A stretch of DNA of 64,000 bases from Eleusine coracana subsp. coracana (GCA_032690845.1 CM064426.1:45772508-45836507), one strand, 5' to 3'. Counted from the first letter of the stretch, positions 20,587-33,252 are shown. Numbers and translations are program-made. Notes: a model not told the origin generated them from the sequence alone.

Positions 20587-23500
20587 TTACAAAATTTGAT
20601 TTAGCCGATGTTCAACCGGCTTTACATTAACAGGTACAAAACCATATTTAGAAACACTAAGAAAATCATAATCTGACAAATCTAATCCTGTTAAACACTT
20701 AGAATTATCATGAGACCAAATGGAAGAATCGGCTATAGCAACGCAAGCCGATGTATCCTCATGAACTACCTCCACATCATCACCAACCCATTGAATCAAA
20801 AACTGATGTAAAGTAGAGGGAACACAACCATTTGCATGAATCCAATCTCGTCCCAAAATAACATTATAATTACCTTGTACTTCAGCGACGAAGAAAGCAG
20901 TAGGCAATGTCTTGCTTCCAATAGTTAATTCCATCGAAGCAACCCCTTTAGCAACAATAGGCTTGTTTCCTTCTACTCCATTTATAGTCATATTAGTCTT
21001 GATCAACTCATTGTCAGATTTGCCCAGCCTCTTATACAATGAATATGGCATAAAATTTACGTGTCACACCCGGTTCCAACGACCGAAACCGAGTGCATCT
21101 GTATGCGTGCCCAAGAACAAATTTTCACGCACACAGGACAATTACTGTGATAAAAGAACAAATATCTTTATTAAATCGATAATATTATTACAAGGGTGAC
21201 TCGTAGGTCAAAAGTAAAAGATTACATTGCAGCGGAATAAACTAAGCGTTGGCGTCCTTTAGCTCCCACAGGAAGTCGACCGGAAGACTGCATGCCTAGA
21301 CTCCTCCATCGTCTTCATAGTTGTACCTTCATTCTCCTGTAGCTGAGCAGCAATGTGGTATATAGCAAGGGTGAGTACGTGTCGTACTTAGCAAGTGGGG
21401 GAAAAGATGACATGGGGCTAAAGACAAGGAAGGCTTTAAAGGGGGTTTATTGCATGATCTTTTAATTTCCTATGCATCCTAATGACTAAGTGGGGTCATC
21501 CCAACCATTAACCCATAGGGTAGTATTCAAACCAAGTCCAATCCCATCCACCAACCAACCATTCCAAACCACAACCCATAACCAACTAATCTTGTGAGGA
21601 TTCCAGGCCGCTCTTGACCATGAGCACGGCTGTCATGACAGTTTGATACTCTGCAGAGTTTATACCACTTTACCGACAAGTCGTGATTTCGTCCCCTGTT
21701 GCCAGGTGGACTAGAGTCTCCATGTTACCATGCCGGCCAAGCACTAGCACACTTCCTTAGGTGTGCGGCCAGGAGATCACTACGAGGCTTTTACAAAGGG
21801 TCTCCCAATACATGCTAGCCACTAAGGTTCCACTCCCGTCCATAAGTGATAGCCCATCAACAAGCAGCTCATCACCCCAGGAGCCCCCTCTTGAGCCATT
21901 CGGATACAAGGACAATCCTCTCGACTTCCATTCCCCGCTCCACCAAAATACTGCACTGACACTAGGAGAACTCCTAATTAATCAGCCAAGCTATTCCATA
22001 GCAGCCTTGTGATGGCACTATTGTCCTGGGTCATCGCTCCAAGAACCAGGTCCTAGGATCTACAACAAGCCTACCACCACCAACCATGTGCCCACGGCAC
22101 CACATCCATTCCATCCAGCTTGCATAGATCCCTAAGTCCATGTTGCTAACATATATTACCATTCCACCCATAAAGTGACATAGTTCATTAATCAAGATTA
22201 ATATTAACCCAACATCCCACAAACAACCTAAGCATTATCTACCCACAACCAACCAACTAGTTCAAGGCGACAAGGAAAAGGATAAAGAAATACTAGAAAA
22301 ACCCTAACAATAGGTATCCATTCATTTGACACAAGCATGCAATTCTACAATAATATTCATAACGGGATCAAAATGCATCAAGGACACTTGCCTTAAAGAT
22401 GTCACTGCTCTATGACTACCAATCATCCAATTCTTTATCTTGTTGATACTGGTAGCTTTCTAAATGAGTTCCTATTTGCGCAAACATTAAGAAACAAACA
22501 ATATACAGGACAAGGGTTAATATGGAAACAATATGTGCTCACTGGTGGTTAAAGGTGTACGACAAAATGAGCTCACCAAAGGATGTGCAATGGAAAGGAA
22601 CCTTGGAGTCTTCGGAGGTGGCAAATAGTGGATAACGACACGGCGTCTAGGTGCGACGTCGACATTGGTGGTATTTGGTGAGATGAAGGCATCCCCTATG
22701 AGAAAAGAAATGAAAGAGTTAGTGATATGATCTGATATGACTGGAGTTAAGGGAGGAAGCAACAACAGGATTACAATTTGGAGCAATGATTCTATGGTGG
22801 CAGCGCAGACGTGAAAGATATGCATGTTCCTAGCGATTGATATAATGGACACTTCCATTAAAATATGTATAGAGATAAGGAACACGATCAGATCATGATA
22901 TAATGGATTGAACACAAATTGAAAATTAGATCAAGGGGTTGAATCATGGTGAACCTATATAGCCATGGTTGAAAGGCCAACTGCATTCCCGGGCAATTAC
23001 GTAATGACCTAAATGAATCCTCTTGTGGAGATGGAAAGGACTTGTAGGGACACATGCTGGTATGGTGCCTCCATCTGAAATATAAAAGGATTGATTAAAA
23101 TAATTGGTGGAATTTCCAGTCATGGGCATTGAACATGATCAGAAAATGAGCAACGTCCATATGTAGACATCACGACAAATATGTGCCCATTCGGGAAAGA
23201 TAGGCAGCTGTTTTTATGGATATAATTTAATATAAACATGTATATATATTAGGAACATGACAGGGACAAGGTGATTTGATCAAGAGTTTACCGGAATGAG
23301 AGATCGGGTGGCTGGATTTTGATGAGATGGTGCAGCGGCAGGGCAAACGAAAAAGGCGTTCCTAGACGAACCATGGAAAATCTCAAGGAATACTTCAGTG
23401 TGCATGCAGAGGACATCTTGGAACATGAATGGGAATGGTTTTAAAATAATATAGGTCTATCTAATGAGTAGAACATGAATGTAATTATGATTTTGTGTAC

Positions 23501-25706
23501 ATAATGCGTGCAGAATACAGAACAGCAAATAAGGCGGATATGTTTCTGGTTGCCTCGGAACTGATCTAGGTGTGACAATCTTCGGATATGTAGTATGACT
23601 TGGAGAACCGTCTGATCAAATTGGAGCTCATTTTATTTGGTAGATCATTGGGAACGACGAGTGGAGTTTTGGGCATCGTGGCTGGAGTGTGGCCGTGCGC
23701 AGAAAGCATGATGAAGATATTCGCGTTCCCAGAGATTGGCTGCAAGGATCAAGGAACAACTTGAATATGAATAGTCTATATGATGTGGAACACGAGTACA
23801 GCATGGTGGTGTGGACAGACGTTCACCTTATTTGGAGATAACAGGGTTGAAAGATGGCATGGTCGCACCATGGCAGATCAAACGCCAACGGTGTTCCTGG
23901 GAGCGTCAAGTCTGATCTTGGAGAACCATTTTCAGGCACATGACGTTGGTTTCCTGGAACACAAGATGGATATAGATTTGTATCATGGAAGCATCAGAAT
24001 TGGGAGAAATAGGAGAGGAATTACCCATGTACATGCTGGATGCGTCCAGAACAGAGAGCAGTCGCCAATGCAAACAGGATCTTGCTCGATTCACAACTCC
24101 AATGGATGAGATTTTTGGATATGTTGGAGAGGACAAAAGGCGCACATCATGGTGAAATTTGGGCTCATTCTGTTGGCTAGATCATCGGGAACGTGGATGG
24201 AAATCAGAGGCGTCATGGCTGAACAGGGATATGAACAGAGATGAACTTGACACTAATGGTTGGGAATGAAGGGGAAAGGGCAGGGAATTTCGTGAGCCAG
24301 CAAAAGGGGCGTCCTGGTGTGACTTAGGAGGCCTAGGGAGGGGAGAGGAAAGGGTAGGGAAGGGAGGAGAGGGGCCAAGAGGCAAGTAAAACTGCCAGCC
24401 ATGAATGGTTCGAGTTATGGCCACTATAGTTAATGTTTCTTTCCCTGAAAGTGAGAATTGATGGGGAGCATAGTTATAAAATGGTTTTGATGATAAACCA
24501 ACATGGGTGCAGGTTTATGATGATCAAGGTATGGTAGTTTTGTCGTATCTACTTATGAAAATTAAAGGGACTCAAGTGACCACTCAGTTTAGATGGCTAA
24601 TGTGCATGCAAGTGCTGATTTATGGTGTTATATTCAGAGCTTGGGACGTCCATCAAAGGGAAACAAGAGAGAGAGGAGTGGATGACTAGGAAGAGGAAAG
24701 GTTTGATCGGTTGTGGGCATGTTGGGCTCAAGTTTTTGTGTGCTGGCAAGCTAGGCTTGCTCCATCTATCAGAGAGAAGGGAGGTTAGATTAGTCTAGGT
24801 AATTAGATGAGATCAGATGAATGGTATATTTCAAGAATAGAATATGGTTGCGGGTTGACATAAAGATTTGCATGCCAAATAGAGGGAAAGACGATTTTGC
24901 TTCATGACTTTTTAGAGAATGAAGAACAATATAGGAATTATAAGGAAGTGCAAAGAAGAGAGATCGAGAACGATGTCTGGGATTGAGCAATGATAAGGTT
25001 ATAAAGAAAATTATATTTGATGATGAATCAAGGGCAACAATATGATAAAATTAGGAGAATTATGTGTTTTGAGTGTTGAAAAGGCTCACACCTTGAATTT
25101 GGAAAATACGAGATGTGACATTACGATAGCACCACCATCAACAAGCATGCGAGAAATCGGTGAACCATCGATGTGTCCCCTAATGTATAATGCTTTCAAA
25201 TGGTTTCCCGACCCCTTAGGCTTTTCAAACACAGCACTTTGAGGTCCAAAATTAAAATGAGCAGCATCTCTTTCTTCCTCTTCACCAACAAGAGAATAAT
25301 CCGAAGATAAATAAACAACATTGATATCCATACCATCCCGTGTTGGTGAAGGTTCATAATCTACCATCTCCTCCTCTAAATCTTCTGGATCTTCTGAAGT
25401 ACTTATAACAGAAGAAGATAGCTCACCAGCAGCTGCTACAGAATTGAGTTTAGTTGTCTCTACGAAAACCGGCCTGGCTGGTTCCAAAACCGGTCTGACC
25501 GGTTTAGCCTCTGATGTCTCCTGCTGCTCATTCGACTCTGCTACAACCTGCTCCTCTGATGTTTGTTGTTGTTCATTTAATTCTACTACAGCTTGCTCCT
25601 GCACTTTGACAATCTCCTTGGGTTTCCATTGCATCGACTTTATTTTATTGAAGGACTCATCTCTTTGCCTTTCAACTTCTTGTTCTTTCATCTTTTTCAT
25701 ACGCAA
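20587..25706 (-). pseudogene. Protease region of element B, split by insertion H
   Basis: The upstream half (25706-25126) ends ISRMLVDGGAIV, a retropepsin active site of the DGG type used by this branch. The second half (21061-20587) starts with the next residues (NFMPYSLYKRLG) and contains NYNVILGRDWIHANG. H therefore lies directly after the active site, and the reading frame is restored if H and one copy of TTACG are ignored. The upstream half has Glu/Gln-rich repeats and palindrome-derived PVRPV and ARPVFVE peptides. Confidence 0.9.
21062..25120. mobile_element. Insertion H: 4.06 kb non-coding, solo-LTR-like
   Basis: It starts TGTCACACC and ends GATGTGACA, so it has TG...CA ends inside a short TGTCACA inverted repeat. 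A perfect 5 bp duplication TTACG flanks it at 21057-21061 and 25121-25125. No recognised protein domain occurs in 4.06 kb on either strand. Ends, duplication length and lack of coding DNA fit a very long solo LTR, as known for some Ty3/gypsy lineages. A non-autonomous LTR element with short, unseen LTRs is the alternative. Orientation is not established. Confidence 0.75.
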
Positions 25707-25709
25707 CCG

Positions 25710-28700
25710 CTACAACTTCCTCTTTTGAGTATGATTCAACCCCGGAGGACACCATTTAGGTCTAGTATATTTAGAATCAACATTACTCGACCCAGCTTCA
25801 TGATCATTAACAGTCGGAGTAAACTGACCAGCAATGTTTACAACCTGAGAATTAACCGATCCATCAATAACAATCGGTCCTTTAAAGCCATCTTTGATCA
25901 CCACATCATTAGAGCCAATCTTAATTACATCACTAGAAGTAGTCCTTCTTGAAGCTCTTTTAGAAGTTATAGACACCTCAACTGTACTTCTAACTCGATA
26001 CTGCTTTCTTGGAGGTGATCTGGATCTATCGGGAAAAACCGGTCTGACCGACCCCTGAAACCGGTCTGACCGGTTTAGGTGATGGCTTGATACTGTATTA
26101 AAATGTTGTGGCTCTGATCGTCGTGAACCCAATCTCTCATGCAATGGTCTTGATAATCTGTCAAATACTGACTTTTGAGGTGCCCCCCAGCCTGGATGAA
26201 AAGTAGGAACTTGCATTGGAGGACATGGCACCCACATCCCTCGGTAAGGATCCCACAAGGGATATGCAAGATGATCTGTATCACGCTCCCATGATATTGA
26301 AGGACCTGCATTTCTTGGTAATATTTCTGGTCTCCTCTGTCTTGGTGGTGATCTTGAACGTTTTCTAAATGACCGATTCGGAGAAACGACTTTTTGCTTG
26401 GAATATTTGTCAAATAACTTATCAAACGTCACTTTAGATTTTTCCTTCTTCTTCTGAACATTGTCCTCATTAGATTTCCATTTGTCAATTTTAGGGCTTT
26501 TAGGCTTGAAAGTTTTTGGCCTCCACTGTAAAGAACCGGTCTGACTGGTTACAGAAACCGGTCTAACCGCTTTACCTAAACCGGTCTGACCGGGTTCCAT
26601 AATCGGTCCGGCCTGTTTTACCTATGTCTTTTGCTGCCCAGATTCTACCATTGATCCTGAATGACTTGGTTGCCCCCCAAATATAGAAGACCTCAGAGTA
26701 ATTTTCAGAGATTCTTTGCCATCTGAAGTTTTCTCAAGCACCACCTCCCTTGATAAAATCTTGTCATTTGTTGTAATAGGCCTTTTATCACCAATGATCA
26801 CACTCTTGCCTTTAGTTGTGCAAGCATGCTCCGGTCGAACCAGCACCTTGGAATTCTGCAAATTAATGGTATTAATAGGAAAAGGATGCTTATCAACCTG
26901 CATTTCTTTAAGACTCAATCGTCCTTCATTAATGGCCGATTGGACCTGTCGACGAAACACATTACAATCATTAGTAGCATGAGAATATGAATTATGCCAT
27001 TTACAATATGCCTTCCGTTTCAACTCATCCAATGGTGGTATAGAATGAGATAATCAAATGTAACCTCCTTTATGCAACTCATCAAAAATCTTATCACATT
27101 TAGCTATATCAAAAGTAAATTTCAATTCTTCTTGCTGATTTTTATGAATCGGCTTAAGAGAATCACAAGCATATGACTTAGCTTTGGGTGGCCATACAAA
27201 CTCAGCAGCATAAACATCATTAGCCTCATCACCAGAACTATCAGAATCATATTCTAAAATATGCACATTATGACGAGACGTCCTATGACTATCTTTAGAC
27301 TCTTTACTTCGGTTTTCTTGAACCGAAGCCTTTTGCTGCAATTGAGTAAGTGATATAAAATCATGCCCTTCTAATTTTTCTCTAAGATAAGACCACAACC
27401 CATTAAAAGCTAAATCAATCAAATCTTTTTCAGAAATTCTCAAATTAAAGCATCGGTTTTTTGTATCTTTGAATCTTCTAATGTAATCATTAACCAATTC
27501 ATCACGCCCTTGCTTAACCGATGTTAAATGAGACAATATCAATTCACTTTCTCGACTATAGAAGTGATCATGAAACTTAAGTTCTAATTGTTCCCATGAA
27601 TAAATAGAATTAGGAGGCAATGAAGAAAACCATGATAATGCAGTTCCAGTCAATGACAAAGAAAATAATCGCACTTTCAAGGCATCAAAAGCACTAGCTT
27701 CTCCTAATTGAGCCAAATATTGACTAACATGCTCCCTAGTTGTTTAGTATCTTCTCCATTAAACTTTACAAAATCAGGAACACGCCAACCAATAGGATAA
27801 GCTACTATATCAAAATTTATAGGATACGGCTTTTGGTAAACACGAGTCTTACTTTGCAAATCAATACCCAAAGTCTCCCTAATTTGCCTACTGAAATCCT
27901 CTTTTGCAGCAGCTAAACAGTCCTCCAGAGTAGTTATAGGAGCTCTTCGTGTTTGAGCTTGTGGTGTGGTTTGATTATGGTGCCTAGTAAATTGGGCATT
28001 AGGTACATGACCATAAGGAACACTATTAACTGCATTTGTGTTTGGCGGAACACTATATGCTATAGTCCTATAAGGAGGAACAAAATTAGCAAGTTCATTG
28101 GTTCGGTTAATAGTAACCGAACTAGGAATACTAGCAATTGGCTCAGGGGCAGAAACACTTATTGCTACTGTACCACTCAACTTTTCTAGATTAGGAAAAC
28201 TATTTTGAGCCGGTGGAGTTTGATCATTAAAATAATTCAATGACATGCCATATGGAGGATTTTCAAAATGTGCAGCAGGTGTAGCCGATGAACTTGGATT
28301 CAAAACAGCACTAGTACTAGGAGAACTATGCATGTTTCTAAAGGATCTAGCAAGACTCTCATCTATCATAAATTGTACTTGATCAGTCATAGTTTTACCA
28401 TATTGTGCAAACATGCTAGACATATCTTCATAAGTAACAGGAAGTACAGTTTGTTGACTTGTGCTGGCTGTTACCTTAGGTGAAGGCAGAACGGCTTGCT
28501 TGATTTGAGTTATGACGCCTTGCCGATCTTTCTTGAAGCACGAAAGATATTCTTGTAAAATCTGGTCTTCTTGTGCTTTCCTTTGTTCCTCAAGCATCTT
28601 ATAGCTCCAGGAAAACTTGGCGTGATTCTTCTGGCAGCTCCTCCAACGAAGCCATGATGATATTATCCTTATCAAGCTTGGTGCGAGAGCCCATTGGTGG

Positions 28701-28729
28701 AAAAGATGAATTCGGCTTTGAATTAACAA
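25710..28729 (-). pseudogene. gag of element B
   Basis: Four successive frames give a gypsy gag. 28729-27704 holds the Gln/Pro/Ser-rich N-terminal half ending near RVPDFVKFNGED. 27716-27054 holds the capsid-like core (LTGTALSWFSSLP, YIRRFKDTKNRC, LIDLAFNGL). 27032-26622 has the zinc knuckle CKWHNSYSHATNDC. 26600-25710 is a basic Arg/Ser-rich region (RSRSPPRKQ). Single stops or shifts part them. The last frame contains palindrome-derived peptides (GQTGLGKAVRPV, SVRPVFPD) at 26036-26080 and 26530-26612. The primer binding site lies 20 bp upstream of the first frame. Confidence 0.85.
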
Positions 28730-28740
28730 AAACCTTCTTC

Positions 28741-28762
28741 CCTAGCGGAGTCACCAAAAGTA
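28741..28762 (-). promoter_or_regulatory. Primer binding site of element B
   Basis: On the minus strand, TTTTGGTGACTCCGC follows the LTR end TGTCAACA after two bases. A TGGTGACTCCGC-type site primes minus-strand DNA synthesis from a host tRNA in many grass gypsy elements. Confidence 0.75.
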
Positions 28763-29639
28763 TGTTGACACTAGAAAGTGCCGTTATATGAGCACGCCCT
28801 TGTGCAGATTCGCAAAACCAGGAACTCGCTACAGCAGCAATAGAAATCGGTCAGGCTGGTTTCAAAAACCGGTCTGACCGCTTTTCACAGATGCCTTTGC
28901 GAAAACCAAAGAATACCTACCCTGGAGGGACCCCGACAGGGCATGCACACCTTGGGTTGCTCTAGCGTCGGCAGGCCAGCTAGAACGCCTTCAACCGTCG
29001 CCGGGACGAGAGAAGAACAGAAAATAGGGTTGGAAATAGATTAGGATTAGAGATAAAGTGTAAAAGTGTTTTTTGACGATTGGGTAGACCTCAATCGGCC
29101 GTGTCCCTCCACTTATATAGAGGGATTGGCCTTGCTTTGGAAGAAACAAAGTTTCCTTGCAAATCCCGAGTGGAAATCCAAATCTACTCGGACTCTGTTC
29201 AAAACCGGTCTAACCGATCTCCAAAACCGATCTGACCGATTTGACCAGAATAGTTACATCTTTCTGCGATATAAACAATTCCATTCGGCCAAACTAACAA
29301 AATACTTGACAAAGTCATTTAAAATAGAGCATTACCCTTGGCCATGAAGAAAACTGTCAATTCAGGAACTTTAGCCAAAACCGGTCAGACCGACCCACCA
29401 AACCGGTCAGACCTGTTTTCTGAGTTTTCAAGAAAACTAATAATTTTTGCTCATTCTCCCTTCTAGAACTCCTTTTTGTTTACTAGCATGTATTGTTCGG
29501 TCTTCTAACCTCACAACACTCTTAAGGAGAGCCAAATGATCAAAATCTGACAATCTTCCAAAACCGGTCTGTACCTTTTTCTAAACCGGCCAAGCTAGTT
29601 TTGTCAGAATCATCTTTATGTCATTTTTGATCGTCAAGA
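28763..29639 (-). repeat. 5' LTR of element B
   Basis: 877 bp partner of 16094-16968 with scattered substitutions. On the minus strand the CTATATAAG promoter word is near 29104-29121. The terminal CA has become GA on the plus strand (29638-29639). The four palindrome pairs recur here. Confidence 0.95.
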
Positions 29640-29914
29640 AAGGGCAAGCAAGTGACTCAAGTAAAGAAGCCACAACCAAACAATCAACACAAGAAAGCTT
29701 CAACCCTTGAGCTTAACAAGCATCAAAAGAACAAGACTATATCCTTTTGTGCTAGTGCGTAACTCTCATGGAAGAGTTGTTGCAAAATTTGTTGGACCAC
29801 ACAATATAAGGTGAAAGCCTTGCGTGTGGGTGTCCAAAGTTCTTGTTGCTAGTGTTAATGGATCCAAACAAATTTGGGTGCCTAAAACATAAACTTCTCC
29901 TTTGTTTGCATGGT

Positions 29915-30383
29915 GGCTTGATGAGCTTGATAGAGTCCAAAGATTGATGAAGATGGATCAAGGCTAAGGACAAGCTAGGAGCAAGTGTTGGAATACTTGT
30001 CTAGTTGTAGGGCTTGATTCCATAGAAAAAACTGGACTACCAAGAGGGTTTAGGTCATATCTTGGGTTACACCAGCCGGTGATGTGCATGGATGCTCAGT
30101 GAAATCACCAAGCACTAGGTGGCAGTGGAGAGGCCAAGAAACTATTGGATGAAGTCGGTAAACAAAGTTAAGAGGAGACGAGGAGTTTTAGCTTCTGGAG
30201 ATGGAAACCAGACAAACAGCCATAGAGACTGGACAGTCGTGTCATCTGCGTGAAATGGTCCGGTCATGCGTGAGAAGTCCAGAACAGAGGAGAGTTTTTT
30301 ACGAGGAATCTTTTGGCGAGAAGACCCATAGAGATCAGATAGTGTGGTGTGCAGACCGGACAATCACCAAAGAAGGGGGAGAT
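29915..30383 (+). repeat. Partial copia LTR-related segment ending in a polypurine tract
   Basis: About 300 bp starting at GAGCTTGATAGAGTCCAAAG (29927) is clearly related to the LTR interior at 30570-30870, in the same orientation. It ends near 30373-30384 in AAGGGGGAGATTG, the polypurine tract that precedes copia 3' LTRs. An LTR fragment upstream of a polypurine tract means the locus is rearranged. Confidence 0.65.
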
Positions 30384-32030
30384 TGTAAGCCTCATGACCA
30401 TTGATGTTGGATCCGCATGGTATGAATGTTTTGGTGATTAATGACTACTATAAAAATGTGTCTTATATCTACATGAGTGTTGTGTTTGCAGGAATCATCA
30501 TATGCTCTACTAGAAATCCTATTGATGATGGTTGCCTTGGCGATTGATGACAATGACCAGAAACATGGAGACTTGGTGAGCTTGATGGAGTCCAAAGATT
30601 GATAAAGATGGATCAAGGCTAAAGACAAGCTAGCAGCAAGTGTTTGAACACTTGTCTAGTTGTTAGGGCTTGAGTCCATGCGAAAAACCGTACTATCAAG
30701 GGGGTCTAGGTTATATCTCTTAGGTCACGATAGTGTGATGTGCATGAATGCTGAGTGAAATCACAAGGCACTAGGTGTCAGTGGAGAGGCCAAGGAACTA
30801 TTGGATGAAACCGGAAAACAAAGTCAAGAGATACGAGGAATTTTAGCTTCTAGAGATGGAGACTGGAAAAAGGGGTCGGAGAGACTGGATGGTCTGGTCA
30901 TTAGAGAGGAATTCTATACAGAAGGTTTCGGCTGCGAGGAATCTGTTTGGAGAAGGAAAATAGAGACTGGACAGTTCAGTGTGCAGACCGGATGGTCCGG
31001 TCTGTATGGAAGTGGTTCTGGACAGAGAGGAAGTGGCGCGCAATGGCTAGTTCTAGTTTGGGAGTAGGAGAGATAGAACCATACGGTCCGCACAGGGAGT
31101 AGTTACGGACAGAGGAGCAACAACTCTAGAGGAGCCGTCCTGTGAAAGATCGGACAATCTGGTCTGAAGAGAGACCGCATTGTATAGTCTATAGTCTAAA
31201 GAGCTGTTTTGTGGAGCAACGATTAGTTTGAGGTTGGAAGCCTATTTAAAGTCATTGCTAGGGTCTTAAAGACCTCTCTTGTCCATTTAGATTGATGGGA
31301 GCATCAGTAGGGAGCCAAGAGGAAAAGAGGAGAGCACTAGGAGGAGATATTGGATATCTTGAGAGTGCTAAAAAGAGTAACTTGAGCATCCATGCACATC
31401 TAAGGCTCGAGTGTCCCTGAGAGTGTTGTTCTAGGCTGTTACTCTTGGTCTATGGTCCTAGACCGGTTAGGCATCGGTGACGAGCCTATCCTCATTGGTT
31501 GTAAAGACCGTCACAAGTTCATATGCAGTTTGAGCTCGTCGTTGAAAGGACCATCGACAGTGAGCGCCTGTGTCGGCTCAAGGAGTCCGATAAGTCCTTG
31601 AGGGAGGCGAGCTTGTGCCTTGGTGGCAGTGATGACACAACCATGTCTTCACTCTTAGAGTGATTGCGGGCTCATGTGCAAGGACTCTATTTGGTGGTGG
31701 GAGGGACCAGCACTTTAGCAGGAGTGGTCCAACGAGGACTATGGGAAGACACCATCCTTCCGATACATCGAGGAAAAATCATGAGCATTCCTTGACATCT
31801 CTCTTTACTATTCCACAATTATGTGCTATAGTTGATAGGTTGACTTGAGGCTTGCATAGACTAATATGGTTTAGCTTCCACATCGCATTCATCATGAACA
31901 CTAGTATGTGTAGGGTCTTGGTCTACTAAAATTCTTAGGTTGCAATGATTTCTAGTATTGAGTGAGGAAATAGAAGTGTTTGTCAATTGTGGTCGGCTCA
32001 CTGATTCACCCCCCTCTCGATATGCATTCA
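30384..32030 (+). repeat. Copia LTR (SIRE/Maximus-like), about 1.6 kb
   Basis: It starts after the polypurine tract (TGTAAGCC at 30385, or TGTTGGATCCGCATGG at 30405) and ends near GCATTCA at 32030, 11 bp before the primer binding site. The interior has a TATTTAAA word near 31240 and degenerate CCGGACAGTCCGG-like palindromes at about 30885, 30965-31010 and 31150. It serves as the 3' LTR of the left fragment and the 5' LTR of the gag to its right. Confidence 0.75.
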
Positions 32031-32040
32031 ATCCTTAAAA

Positions 32041-32056
32041 TTGGTATCAGAGCCAA
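32041..32056 (+). promoter_or_regulatory. Copia primer binding site
   Basis: TTGGTATCAGAGCC directly downstream of the LTR matches the tRNA-iMet-type primer site of plant copia elements, and the gag ATG follows at 32093. Confidence 0.9.
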
Positions 32057-33215
32057 GTGCTCAGTCTAGAGGCTTCACCGCCTTGAGTAAGGATGTTGGG
32101 AGAGATGAGGAATGTTTGCATATTCAATGGTGAGGACTACCACTATTGGAAGGCTCGTGTGCAAGCCTACCTTGAGTCCCATGATCTGGAGATATTGAGA
32201 GTGACCTATGAGCCAAATACGGAAGTTGATTCACTCGATGCTATTTCATTAAGCACAATGCAACGACCAATAATGCTTTTTTTGCATGCATCACTAAGGA
32301 TGTTGTGGCTAGTGTTGATGCTAGTTCAACAGCACATATTATTTGGAATCGAATGAAGAACATTCATGAGGGAACTCATGATGTGGAGGAGAAGAATTAC
32401 TATGTTCTCAAGAACAAGTATGATACCTTTACTAGATTACCACATGAGGGAGCTAACTCTGTTTATTCTCATTTTCATGTGCTAGTTGAGGAGATCAACT
32501 CTTTTGGGGATGACTTCAAGCTCAAGCCAATTGAAGTGATAAGAATATATGTGAGGCTATTTAAGGACCCCAAGTATGAGTCCATCATTACCTACACCCT
32601 TCAAGGTGATATCAAGACAAAGACCATTCAAGAAGTTCTTGGAAATATCACTGTCTGTGAGAGCTATCAGTTGAGTCTAGATGATCCACAACCATCTAAC
32701 CTAGCTCTTTGTTGACGGTCGTTAAATACCAATTTCGACCATCAATATACCTATAAAAGTAGGAAGACTTAGCATTTCATACCCGCATGTTAGGTAGGAA
32801 TAATAATATTTCACTTGTTCTTGGAGATTTATGTGCATGCAGGGATTTAATATAAAATAAGTGGAGAAATGGAGCATAATCCGGGAAACATCATTCCAGC
32901 CAATGGGACGGTGCCAACTGGACTTCCCTCGGATTGCACACGTGGCTGCACAAGATTCCTCTAGAGAACACCGACTTAAAACACAAGAGGACCCACCTGT
33001 ATGCCACCTTGAGGAAGCACAAGGCTAGAGGCCCCACTCCCTGCTCGGGCGACCTAGGGGAAGGTCGACCGAACTAGTCCTGCGGTAGTTTGGTCTCCCC
33101 ATCCACATCTCATACCCTCCGCTCTTTGGCAAGGTTGGTGGCCCGAGGTTCCGTTGCGGTTACTCTCCAGTACCGACCTATGGGTCCTATATAAATAAGG
33201 GGAGAGCTCTACTCC

Positions 33216-33219
<4 letters not shown>

Positions 33220-33251
<32 letters not shown>
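33220..33251. repeat. CA microsatellite in LTR C
   Basis: About 16 uninterrupted CA units start 23 bp downstream of the LTR TATA word. The related F LTR has only CAAACACACATTCACA at the same place, so the array expanded in this copy. Confidence 0.95.

Positions 33252-33252
<1 letters not shown>

Larger units (their letters stand above)
16094..29639 (-). mobile_element. Gypsy element B (Tat/Athila-type branch), minus strand, with nested insertion H
   Basis: Two LTRs (16094-16968 and 28763-29639) begin TGTTGACAC and end GTCAACA; the right copy has decayed to GTCAAGA. A perfect 5 bp duplication AAGGG lies at 16089-16093 and 29640-29644. Transcription runs right to left. The primer binding site TTTTGGTGACTCCGC lies just inside the right LTR, then gag, protease, RT, RNase H and integrase follow. 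Insertion H (21062-25120) splits the protease. Without H the element is about 9.5 kb. Frameshifts and stops make it inactive. The copia fragment above is its target. Confidence 0.95.
15840..29910 (+). pseudogene. Ty1/copia (SIRE/Maximus-like) gag fragment, split by element B
   Basis: The left part (15840-16093) reads SSSKGCGRCHNVGIDT and then a Lys/Glu-rich coil. After element B it resumes at 29645 with KQVTQVKKPQ, and later frames read HGRVVAKFVGPHNIR and NGSKQIWVPKT, typical of the gag-protease spacer of SIRE/Maximus copia elements. Stops and shifts are present. No protease, integrase or reverse transcriptase follows; DNA related to the copia LTR begins at about 29915, so most of pol is deleted. 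The left end is not defined. Confidence 0.7.
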
